In this document: piece after piece, positions 1 to 5,724 of the stretch
Numbering within the stretch: the stretch's first letter is position 1
How the letters are laid out: each line of letters begins with the position of its first letter
Program-made: the position numbers and the translations under genes
Notes under the pieces: model-generated
Database searches by the model: none
The model's input: only the letters and a program-made list of their open reading frames with translations
Told to the model about the DNA's origin: nothing
From: a bacterium UBP9_UBA1432
Lineage (GTDB): Bacteria > Vulcanimicrobiota > Xenobia > Xenobiales > Xenobiaceae
Length of the DNA stretch: 7,440 nucleotides
NCBI GenBank assembly: GCA_002329445.1
Contig: DCTU01000035.1
Coordinates: forward strand, 10,811-18,250
Direction of reading: 5' to 3'

Positions 1-701
1 CCGACCTTGGCCTGGACCGGACTGTCCCCGAAGTTGGAGCGCAGCCCCAGGTCCCACTCGTAGACGCGCAGGAAGCCGTCGCTGGCGTTCGTGTTGGCGA
101 CGCCGACCGTCTTGGTGAACATGGTCGGATAATAGACGAACTGGCCGTAGACGCTGACGGGGTCGAATTCCACGTCGGCCCCCAGTCCGAAGCCGATGCC
201 AGAGGCCGATTCGATGTTCAGTCGACCGACGGTTGGGGCGGTGGTGGGAGCCGTGGCGTTCAGTTGGGTGTTCTTGTAGCCCACGTAGCCGTAGAAGGGG
301 GAGAACGCCGGGGTCGGGCCCATGGTGCGGTCGGAGTTGGCGAAGGCTTCCCAGTTGAACGGGATCTTGGCGTAGAGCTTGAGGTCGCCGTATTCGACGT
401 CCGAGAATCCGACGTTGGTCAGCGTCTGGTTCCCGGCAATGCCCGTGATGGTCAGGTCGTTGCTGTTGGCCCAGGTGTAGCTTCCACCAAACATCAGGCC
501 ACGGAAGACCCGGCCCTCACCTCCGACGGTGATGGCGCTCATGTTTGAACTCACCACCCCGGACGGATTGCTCGTGGAGACCCGCAGGGGAGAGTAGGTG
601 AGGTCAAATCTCATGTCGTGGTCCGTTCCGGTTTGAGCGGCGGCCGGAGCGGCACCCAACCACATCAGGCCTGCCAGGAGGACCGGGATCAATCTCTTCA
701 C
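1..701 (-). CDS. Probable outer-membrane beta-barrel protein, C-terminus cut by window edge
   Basis: The visible 233 residues begin at a GTG (699-701) with AAGGAG (711-716) nine bases upstream. I chose this start because it gives a clean signal peptide: MKR, a hydrophobic stretch (residues 4-17), then APAAAQ with likely cleavage after residue 22. The mature part has few hydrophobic helices. It is rich in Gly, Asn, Thr and Tyr, with alternating polar and apolar segments (for example residues 30-42, 64-77, 102-115, 134-144, 167-178, 182-191), as expected for antiparallel barrel strands joined by Asn/Thr-rich loops. No family signature was recognised, so a porin role is only an inference. It lies downstream of the TPR gene on the same strand but beyond a hairpin at 813-839, so it may have its own promoter. 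The reading frame is still open at base 1. Confidence 0.75.
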   Translation of the reverse strand, partial: MKRLIPVLLAGLMWLGAAPAAAQTGTDHDMRFDLTYSPLRVSTSNPSGVVSSNMSAITVGGEGRVFRGLMFGGSYTWANSNDLTITGIAGNQTLTNVGFSDVEYGDLKLYAKIPFNWEAFANSDRTMGPTPAFSPFYGYVGYKNTQLNATAPTTAPTVGRLNIESASGIGFGLGADVEFDPVSVYGQFVYYPTMFTKTVGVANTNASDGFLRVYEWDLGLRSNFGDSPVQAKV

Positions 702-737
702 GAAGCTCAACTCCTTCCGCATTTCTGGCGTCAAAAA

Positions 738-760
738 GTGAATCTGATTCCAGAATTCAG
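738..760 (-). promoter_or_regulatory. AT-richer palindromic patch upstream of the barrel-protein gene
   Basis: Within an otherwise GC-rich 164-base gap, 740-750 is a perfect inverted repeat (GAATC-T-GATTC). It is followed at once by a second, imperfect one around an EcoRI-like GAATTC. The patch sits about 40-60 bases upstream of the GTG start at 701, where a promoter or its operator would lie. I see no convincing -35/-10 pair, so this is a candidate only. Confidence 0.2.
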
Positions 761-812
761 CTCAGGTTCCACGAGTGCGGCGGGAATCCTTCTCGGCCGG
801 ACCAGGAAACGA

Positions 813-839
813 CTCAGGGCGACCATCAGCCGCCCTGAG
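813..839 (-). terminator. Hairpin terminator or attenuator after the TPR gene
   Basis: A perfect 9-bp stem (CTCAGGGCG with CGCCCTGAG, loop 822-830) lies 26 bases past the stop codon of the TPR gene. On the minus strand it is followed by TCGTTTCC, a poor U-tract. It is therefore a plausible but possibly leaky rho-independent terminator, and some read-through into the barrel-protein gene is possible. Confidence 0.55.
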
Positions 840-865
840 CCATTTCATGAGAAGGTCTCGGTGCG

Positions 866-1744
866 TCAGTCTTCTTCGCCGTGGGCCTTCTTGAGCTTGA
901 TCTCCACGTATCGGCTGTCGGGGCGGATTTTCTTGGCAGCCTCAAAGGCCTCGGCCGCTTCCTGGTTTCGCCCCAGGTGCAGGAACGTGTCGCCCAGCAG
1001 GGTGGCGGCGTCGAATCCCTGGGTGAAGCCGTTGGGGTCCAGTTCGAGTGACCGCTGGAGATAGGGGATGGCCTCTTCGAAGCTCTTGAGGTCGAAGAGG
1101 GCCGATCCCATGAAGTAGTAGCCGTCCGGATAGGTCGGCAACTCCGCGATGATCCGCTCGAAGAGATGGCGCGCTTCCTGGGGCTTGTTCTCGTCCACCA
1201 GGAGGATGTTGCCCAGGCGGTCCATGGCCATGACGTCATGGGGGTTCAAGCGCAGAGCCCGGATGAAGTAACCTTTGGCGCGGGGCATCATGCGCTTCTG
1301 GAAGTAGACCAGCCCGATCCCGGTGTAGGGCATCGCCAGTTGGGGGTCGCCCTGGGAGGCCGCACGGAACTCGGTGAGGGCCTCATCCAGCACGTTCGGC
1401 ATGATCATGCCGCGCAGAAAGTAGGCCATGCCCAGATGGGCCTGCATCTGAGGGTCTTCGCCCCGTGCCACGGCCTTGCGCTCGATCTCCGAAATCGCGC
1501 CGTCGATGTTGTGCATCTTGTAGTTGGCGTGGAGGATATAGGAGATGGCCAGGGTGTTTTCGGGATCCTGCTCCAGGACCTTCTCGAACGCTGCGTTGGC
1601 CTCGGTCCACTGACCTGCGTAGAAACGGGCCAGGCCCTCACGCATGTCCGGGTTGTCGGCGGTGCTCTTCTCAGCGTGGGCCGGGGCCAGCAGGACCAGC
1701 AGCAAGGCCAGAACCAACCCCAGGCTCGGAAGCGATCTTTTCAC
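866..1744 (-). CDS. Exported tetratricopeptide-repeat (TPR) protein
   Basis: A 292-residue protein. It starts at a GTG (1742-1744) with GAGGAG (1751-1756) six bases upstream. An N-terminal signal peptide (MKR, Leu/Val-rich core at 8-20, likely cleavage after AHA at 24) sends it to the periplasm or outer membrane. The rest is helical TPR units: about 33-62, 63-92 (degenerate), 100-133, 136-169, 170-204, 205-238 and 244-277. They carry the usual small/aromatic pattern and the D/NP ends (for example QDPEN, LNPHD, LDPNG). No catalytic domain is present, so it is a protein-protein scaffold, and its partner cannot be read from the sequence. It lies 101 bases after the lytic transglycosylase gene, with no obvious terminator between them, so co-transcription with the mal genes is likely. 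The C-terminus is short and charged (KKAHGEED). Confidence 0.9.
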   Translation of the reverse strand: MKRSLPSLGLVLALLLVLLAPAHAEKSTADNPDMREGLARFYAGQWTEANAAFEKVLEQDPENTLAISYILHANYKMHNIDGAISEIERKAVARGEDPQMQAHLGMAYFLRGMIMPNVLDEALTEFRAASQGDPQLAMPYTGIGLVYFQKRMMPRAKGYFIRALRLNPHDVMAMDRLGNILLVDENKPQEARHLFERIIAELPTYPDGYYFMGSALFDLKSFEEAIPYLQRSLELDPNGFTQGFDAATLLGDTFLHLGRNQEAAEAFEAAKKIRPDSRYVEIKLKKAHGEED

Positions 1745-1845
1745 GTGTTACTCCTCGCGGCGGATGGTGTCGGGGAACGCGCAGCCCGCCGGAACTTGCG
1801 CCTGTTCTGTTCGAACCCCGGAAGTCCTTCCCCGGTTTCGCCCGG

Positions 1846-2427
1846 TCAGCGCCCGCACAGGGTGCGGTACTCGGCCAGGACCCGGTTCACGTAGTCAAGG
1901 GTCTCGGGGTAGGGGGGGATGCCTCCGTAACGCTCGACGGCGCCGGGGCCGGCGTTGTAGGCAGCCAGGGCCAGTTCGATCCGGGCCCGGCCACTTCGGT
2001 CCGCATATCGGTCCAGGTGGCGGCGCAAGACCCGGCAGGCACCGTGGATGTTGGAGGCGATGGGGCCGGGGTCGACTCCTTCTGCGCGGGCGGTCCCCGG
2101 CATCAACTGGCCCAGTCCGCGGGCCCCGGCAGACGAGACGGCTTCGGGTCGGAAGCCGGATTCACAGGCGACCAGGGCCGTGACCAGGCGGGGGTCGAGG
2201 CGGTAGTGGTGGGCGTAGTGCAGCAAGGCCCGAACGACGGTTTCCAACGGTTGGGCGCCTAGTCCGGGGTTGTAGTAGAGGACCGCCTGGCGATAGGCAT
2301 TCAGGTAGGCTTCGTCACGATAGTAGGATTGCGCGAATCGCGTCGGGTCGGCCGAGGTGGGGCTGCCAAGAAGCAGGAACGCCAACAAGATGCCGATCAC
2401 GAGCCGGAATTCGGATCGCGGGCACAC
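1846..2427 (-). CDS. Small secreted lytic transglycosylase (SLT domain)
   Basis: A 193-residue enzyme predicted to cleave the MurNAc-GlcNAc bond of peptidoglycan with 1,6-anhydro product formation, in the periplasm. It starts at a GTG (2425-2427), 6 bases after the malG stop, with a weak AGGA (2430-2433) just upstream. The start is supported by the signal peptide it gives: hydrophobic 9-21, then SPTSA, with cleavage near 26. The SLT fold covers about 62-190. Catalytic Glu89 lies in ACESGF, followed by GLGQLMP (104-110), the AYNAGPGAV motif (156-164) and the closing PPYPETLDYV (171-180), all hallmarks of family 1 transglycosylases. It is a minimal form without the long helical ring of Slt70 and without a LysM or other wall-binding domain. 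Cys88 directly before the catalytic Glu, with Cys131 and Cys191, is a little unusual. It is translationally close to malG, so it belongs to the transporter operon. Confidence 0.92.
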   Translation of the reverse strand: MCPRSEFRLVIGILLAFLLLGSPTSADPTRFAQSYYRDEAYLNAYRQAVLYYNPGLGAQPLETVVRALLHYAHHYRLDPRLVTALVACESGFRPEAVSSAGARGLGQLMPGTARAEGVDPGPIASNIHGACRVLRRHLDRYADRSGRARIELALAAYNAGPGAVERYGGIPPYPETLDYVNRVLAEYRTLCGR

Positions 2428-2433
2428 CGCGTC

Positions 2434-3294
2434 CTAGCCTTTCAGGGCGCCGCGGGTCAGGCCCTCGACCAGGAATCTCTGCAGGGCGAAGAAGAGAACC
2501 AGGATGGGGATGGCGCCCAGGATCGACGCGGCGGCGAAGAGCGTCCAGTTGGTCGAGAAGTTCCCCGAAATGAAGCTCTGCATCCCGACGGCCAGGGTAT
2601 ACTTGCTCTCTTCAAACATCACGACCGACGGAAAGATGAAGTCGCTGTAGGGAGCGATGAAGTTGAAGATGGCCACCACGGCCAGGATCGGGCCCATCAG
2701 GGGAAGCACCACCAGGAGGAAGGTCTGCGTCGGGGTGGCCCCATCGATCGTCGCCGACTCTTCCAATTCGCGGGGAAGTGCGTCGACGTATCCCTTGATC
2801 ATCCAGGTATTGAAGGGGATTCCTGCCCCGATGTAGACCAGCGACAGCCCCAACAGCGAGTTCAGGCCCAAGACGCCGCCAGTGGCAGCGCCCAGATACT
2901 GCAGGAGGCGGAAGACCGCGACCATGGCCATGGCCGCGGGGAACATCTGAAGGAGCATCATGGCCATCAGGCCGTTCTTGCGGCCCAGGAAACGGAAACG
3001 CGCGAAGGCATAGCCGGCCAGGGCCGTGACCACCAGGGCGATCAACGAGGCCACGACCGAGACGATCACCGTGTTGAGCATCCAGGTCAGGAACGGGGTC
3101 TGGGTGAGGAGCTCGTGGTACTTGGCCAGGGAGAGTTCGTCCATGCCTGGGAAGAGTCGGGTCGAGATCAGGGTCGAGCCCTTGCGCAGGGAGGCCGCCA
3201 GGACCAGCACGACGGGCATCACCGTCAACCCGGCGCAGGCCAGGAGGATCAGGTGGGTCAGGGCCAATCGGAAGGGGTTCGGACGAGTGGGCAT
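2434..3294 (-). CDS. malG: Maltose/maltodextrin ABC transporter permease MalG
   Basis: A 286-residue inner-membrane permease, close in length to E. coli MalG, with about six membrane helices (first at 11-34, then about 72-97, 108-132, 143-163, 199-217 and 252-273). The cytoplasmic EAA loop that docks on the ATPase is at 178-200 (ELEESATIDGATP, then VLPL). Its second motif residue is Ser instead of the usual Ala. The C-terminus, QRFLVEGLTRGALKG, closely follows the MalG-type ending. The ATG (3292-3294) directly follows the malF TAG (3295-3297) without a gap, so translational coupling is likely. With MalF it forms the channel for maltodextrins delivered by MalE. Other sugars cannot be excluded, but the whole set looks maltose-type. 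Confidence 0.92.
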   Translation of the reverse strand: MPTRPNPFRLALTHLILLACAGLTVMPVVLVLAASLRKGSTLISTRLFPGMDELSLAKYHELLTQTPFLTWMLNTVIVSVVASLIALVVTALAGYAFARFRFLGRKNGLMAMMLLQMFPAAMAMVAVFRLLQYLGAATGGVLGLNSLLGLSLVYIGAGIPFNTWMIKGYVDALPRELEESATIDGATPTQTFLLVVLPLMGPILAVVAIFNFIAPYSDFIFPSVVMFEESKYTLAVGMQSFISGNFSTNWTLFAAASILGAIPILVLFFALQRFLVEGLTRGALKG

Positions 3295-4254
3295 CTAGTT
3301 GGCGTCCTCGAAGGCTCCGGTCAGCTTGAAGTTCACACCGGAGAGCGTGGCGACCAGGATGAAGATGAAGATCGCGTAGGCGCAGGCCATCCCATACTGG
3401 AACAGGTTGAAGGCCAGTTTGTAGGAGTAGGTGATCAGGATATCGGTGGCGCCGGCCTCGCTGCCGGGGACTGCGGGGCCCCCCGCCGTCAACAGGTAGA
3501 TGGCAGCAAACTGATTGAAGTTGAAGGCGAAGCTGGAGAGAAGCACCGGCAGCAGGGCCGAGCGCAGAAGCGGCACCGTGATCCGGCGGAACTGCAGGCC
3601 GGCGGTGGCGCCGTCCACCGACGCTGCCTCGTACACGTCCGAAGGCACCGATTGGAGTGCGCCCAGGCAGGTCGTCAGTTGGAACGGAAAGGCCAGCCAG
3701 ACGTTCACGGCCAGGACCGCGATGTGGGACCAACCCGGGGTGTTGAGCCAGGCGATCGGGGTTGCGACCGGTTCATTGGTGAAGAGCCCCACGATGGTGG
3801 CCAGGGCCTGGTCGAGGCCAAGGTTGGCCAAGAGCAGGTTGATCGCGCCAAACTCGGTGTTGAGCAGACCCTGCCACATCATGACCGAGATGAAGGCCGG
3901 AATGGCCCAGGGCAGGATGAAGATGGTGCGGTAGAAGGTGCGGCCCTTGACGTGGGCGTTGTTGAGCAGAATCGCCAGGAAGAGGCCCAGGCCCAGGCTC
4001 AGGAGGACCGAGGCGCCAGCCCAGACCACCGTCCAGGCGAAGACGCGTCCGAAGGTGGCAGCCTCCGGACCCTGGAGGATCCGCGCGAAGTTCCGCAGAC
4101 CCACGAAACTGTAGTCCGAGTAGTGGTTCAGCGAATAGTTGGTGAAGGCCAGCCAGACCGAGTAGAGGTTGGGAAGCAGGCTCAGGAGGGCCAACAGCAG
4201 CAGCGCCGGCGCCAGATACAGGTAGGGAAGTCCGCCAGAGTTCCGTTCTCGCAT
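3295..4254 (-). CDS. malF: Maltose/maltodextrin ABC transporter permease MalF (short form)
   Basis: A 319-residue permease with six predicted membrane helices (about 11-35, 72-97, 108-130, 177-198, 233-255 and 283-306). It lacks the two extra N-terminal helices and the large periplasmic P2 domain of the 514-residue E. coli MalF, as is usual for many non-enteric homologues. The EAA loop is at 208-228 (YEAASVDGA, then VPLL). The stretch IYLLTAGGP (252-260), followed by GATDILITYSYKLAF (268-282), is a MalF hallmark. The ATG (4252-4254) lies 2 bases after the malE stop. It pairs with MalG to form the transmembrane pore of the importer. No ATP-binding subunit gene is adjacent. Confidence 0.93.
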   Translation of the reverse strand: MRERNSGGLPYLYLAPALLLLALLSLLPNLYSVWLAFTNYSLNHYSDYSFVGLRNFARILQGPEAATFGRVFAWTVVWAGASVLLSLGLGLFLAILLNNAHVKGRTFYRTIFILPWAIPAFISVMMWQGLLNTEFGAINLLLANLGLDQALATIVGLFTNEPVATPIAWLNTPGWSHIAVLAVNVWLAFPFQLTTCLGALQSVPSDVYEAASVDGATAGLQFRRITVPLLRSALLPVLLSSFAFNFNQFAAIYLLTAGGPAVPGSEAGATDILITYSYKLAFNLFQYGMACAYAIFIFILVATLSGVNFKLTGAFEDAN

Positions 4255-4256
4255 GC

Positions 4257-5465
4257 CTACTCCAACATCAACTGGATCTTCTGCCGGATGCGTTCGTCGG
4301 TGGCACGGAGCTCGCGGTCCGCAGGGGACTTGCCGGTCGTGATGAGCTCCAAGGCGCTTTTCAGGGGAACCCAGATCGCGTTGACGGCCGGATGGCTGGG
4401 CATGGGGGTTCCCTGTTCCGCGATCATGGCAAAGGTGGCGATGTCGGGATCGCTCTGGATCCGCGCCAGCGCACCCCGGCGTACCGGGGGGCGGCCCGAG
4501 GCCTGGCTGATGGCCACCGTGCTCTCGACCGAGGCCAGGTGTTCCATCAGCTTGAGGGCTTCAGCTCGGCGCGTCGCCCGCCGGTTCAGCATGATTCCCT
4601 GGACACCGACCAGGGGACGGGGTTGGCCTCCGCTGGCGGTGGGAGGGAAGGGGTCCACCGCGTAGGGGACGCCCGCCGCCTTGGCGTCCTTGAGCATCCA
4701 GGGCCCGTTGATGATCACCGCGGCCCGCCCTTCCTGAAAGAGCGTCCTGGAGATGTTCTCAGAAGCTCCCGGGGGAATCAGGTGGGATTCCTGTCTCAGC
4801 GATCGCAGGAACTCGGCGGCGCGGACGCTTCCCGGGGTGTCGATCCCGATGTCGAAGGGGTCGGTCCGTCCGTCCTTGTCCCGCAGCAACCATGCTCCCT
4901 CGGCCGAGAAGAACGGCCAGGCAAAGTACGGCTCTTGGAGGTCGAAGTAGAAGCCCTTGAGCGTGGGGTCCGCCTGCTGAAGAGCCGTGGCCCGCGCCAC
5001 CAGTTCGGGGATCGAGCGGGGACGTTCAGGCATGAGCCGGGTGTTCCTGAACAGGGCGTTGCATTCCATGAACAGGGGCACCGAGTAGACCTGGCCCTGG
5101 AAGGTCACGGCCTGGACCGAGACGGGGACGAAGTCTTCTCCGGGGAGGGCTTCCTGGGGTATGGGCTCAAGCTGGCCTGCGGTGGCCAGGACCCCGACCC
5201 AGTCCTGGGGACCGATCACCAGGTCCGGGCCCAGGTCGGCCGGAGCCGCGATCAGGAACTTGTTGCGGAGCTGTTCGAAGGGGACCTTGAGCATCTGGAC
5301 CTGGATCCCCGTCCGCTGCTGGAAGTCGGCCACCACCCTCTCGATCACCGGATACTCGGCGTCCAACCCGGTCCACAGCCGCACGGCGTCGGCCTGGCCG
5401 GTCGTCGGACCGCAGCCGAAACAGGTTGCGAAGAGAAGGGCGATCAGTAACAAGAGCCGACGCAT
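4257..5465 (-). CDS. malE: Maltodextrin-binding lipoprotein MalE
   Basis: The periplasmic ligand-binding subunit of the importer. I chose the ATG at 5463-5465 (402 residues) because it opens with MRR, a hydrophobic core (4-13) and Cys18 after CFG, a probable though not ideal lipobox. The frame is open further upstream to an ATG at 5597, but that extension is only Arg/Pro-rich. The body aligns well with E. coli MalE as I recall it. Glu134 matches E111; LQEPYFAWP (176-184) matches the segment holding E153 and Y155; INGPW (252-256) matches W230; Trp365 matches W340. These sugar-contact residues support maltodextrin binding. At the D65/R66 position this protein has Asp88-Trp89 and lacks the W62 equivalent, so the pocket differs somewhat. 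It is the first gene of the operon. The nearest good Shine-Dalgarno, AGGAGG (5499-5504), lies 33 bases upstream, further than usual. Confidence 0.9.
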   Translation of the reverse strand: MRRLLLLIALLFATCFGCGPTTGQADAVRLWTGLDAEYPVIERVVADFQQRTGIQVQMLKVPFEQLRNKFLIAAPADLGPDLVIGPQDWVGVLATAGQLEPIPQEALPGEDFVPVSVQAVTFQGQVYSVPLFMECNALFRNTRLMPERPRSIPELVARATALQQADPTLKGFYFDLQEPYFAWPFFSAEGAWLLRDKDGRTDPFDIGIDTPGSVRAAEFLRSLRQESHLIPPGASENISRTLFQEGRAAVIINGPWMLKDAKAAGVPYAVDPFPPTASGGQPRPLVGVQGIMLNRRATRRAEALKLMEHLASVESTVAISQASGRPPVRRGALARIQSDPDIATFAMIAEQGTPMPSHPAVNAIWVPLKSALELITTGKSPADRELRATDERIRQKIQLMLE

Positions 5466-5469
5466 GGCC

Positions 5470-5504
5470 CGGCAACGTTCGTGCCGCTGGGGTCGCTTCC
5501 TCCT
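5470..5504 (-). promoter_or_regulatory. malE: malE leader: distant AGGAGG plus a hairpin before the start codon
   Basis: On the minus strand AGGAGG (5499-5504) is followed after 12 bases by a perfect 5-bp hairpin (CGGCACGAACGTTGCCG, 5470-5486), then 4 bases and the ATG. The linear distance from AGGAGG to ATG is 33 bases. Folding the hairpin would cut the effective distance to about 16. This may be a translational control element, or the true start may use another weak site. Confidence 0.3.
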
Positions 5505-5530
5505 GGGGCTCCGGAGGGCGCGTGCCCACG

Positions 5531-5541
5531 ACGGGTCGGAC
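5531..5541 (+). repeat. Direct repeat copy 1 (ACGGGTCGGAC)
   Basis: This is an exact 11-bp copy of the sequence at 5584-5594, 53 bases apart start to start, inside the divergent intergenic region. Both contain the TCGGAC half-site that also forms the right arm of the palindrome at 5568-5584. This fits multiple binding sites of one regulator. Confidence 0.5.
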
Positions 5542-5567
5542 GCGGGTGGCGCAGAGTCCGGTCTCGA

Positions 5568-5584
5568 TGTCCGACGTTCGGACA
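5568..5584. promoter_or_regulatory. Perfect 17-bp palindrome, candidate operator
   Basis: TGTCCGACGTTCGGACA is a perfect inverted repeat with 7-bp arms and a 3-base centre (CGT). It lies 102 bases upstream of the malE ATG and 140 bases upstream of the plus-strand gene at 5725. Its position between divergent genes and its symmetry fit a dimeric repressor or activator site, for example a LacI-type sugar regulator. The regulator family is an inference. No clear -35/-10 promoter could be picked in this GC-rich DNA. Confidence 0.5.
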
Positions 5585-5594
5585 CGGGTCGGAC
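5584..5594 (+). repeat. Direct repeat copy 2 (ACGGGTCGGAC)
   Basis: The second exact copy of the 11-bp repeat. Its first base coincides with the last base of the 17-bp palindrome, so palindrome and repeat form one compact cluster with TCGGAC at 5578-5583 and 5589-5594, 11 bases apart, about one helical turn. Confidence 0.5.
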
Positions 5595-5724
5595 CACCTT
5601 CAGAGATTACGGTTGGGGGAGCCGGAGAACCCGGCCAGACAGGGATTGGGCGACCTGTGGCGCATCATGTCCGGCGGGTCGCCGACGGCGCCCGGTAGTT
5701 CTGACGGGTCCGGGAGGCCTTTGA

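Noticed and set aside
264..548. Plus-strand open frame opposite the barrel-protein gene
   Set aside because: It is a mirror of the minus-strand gene, Val/Gly-rich without a recognisable domain, and the minus strand has a signal peptide and Shine-Dalgarno.
1745..1845. Possible terminator between the transglycosylase and TPR genes
   Set aside because: Only a 5-bp stem (GGAAG/CTTCC) with a 2-base loop and no T-tract was found, too weak to call. The gap otherwise shows only the GAGGAG of the TPR gene.
1166..2262. Overlapping plus-strand open frames opposite the TPR and transglycosylase genes
   Set aside because: No ribosome site, no domain and biased composition. The minus-strand genes are strongly supported by signal peptides and motifs.
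2329..4665. A very long plus-strand open frame (778 codons) antisense to malG, malF and the 3' part of malE
   Set aside because: Its product is a low-complexity Gln/Gly/Asp/Arg/His-rich chain with no domain. The opposite strand holds three clearly recognised genes, and GC-rich codon use creates such antisense frames.
5466..5597. N-terminal extension of MalE by 44 residues from an ATG at 5597
   Set aside because: It is Arg/Pro/Ser-rich, would bury the signal peptide inside the protein, and covers the operator-like palindrome. The internal ATG at 5465 gives a proper lipoprotein start.
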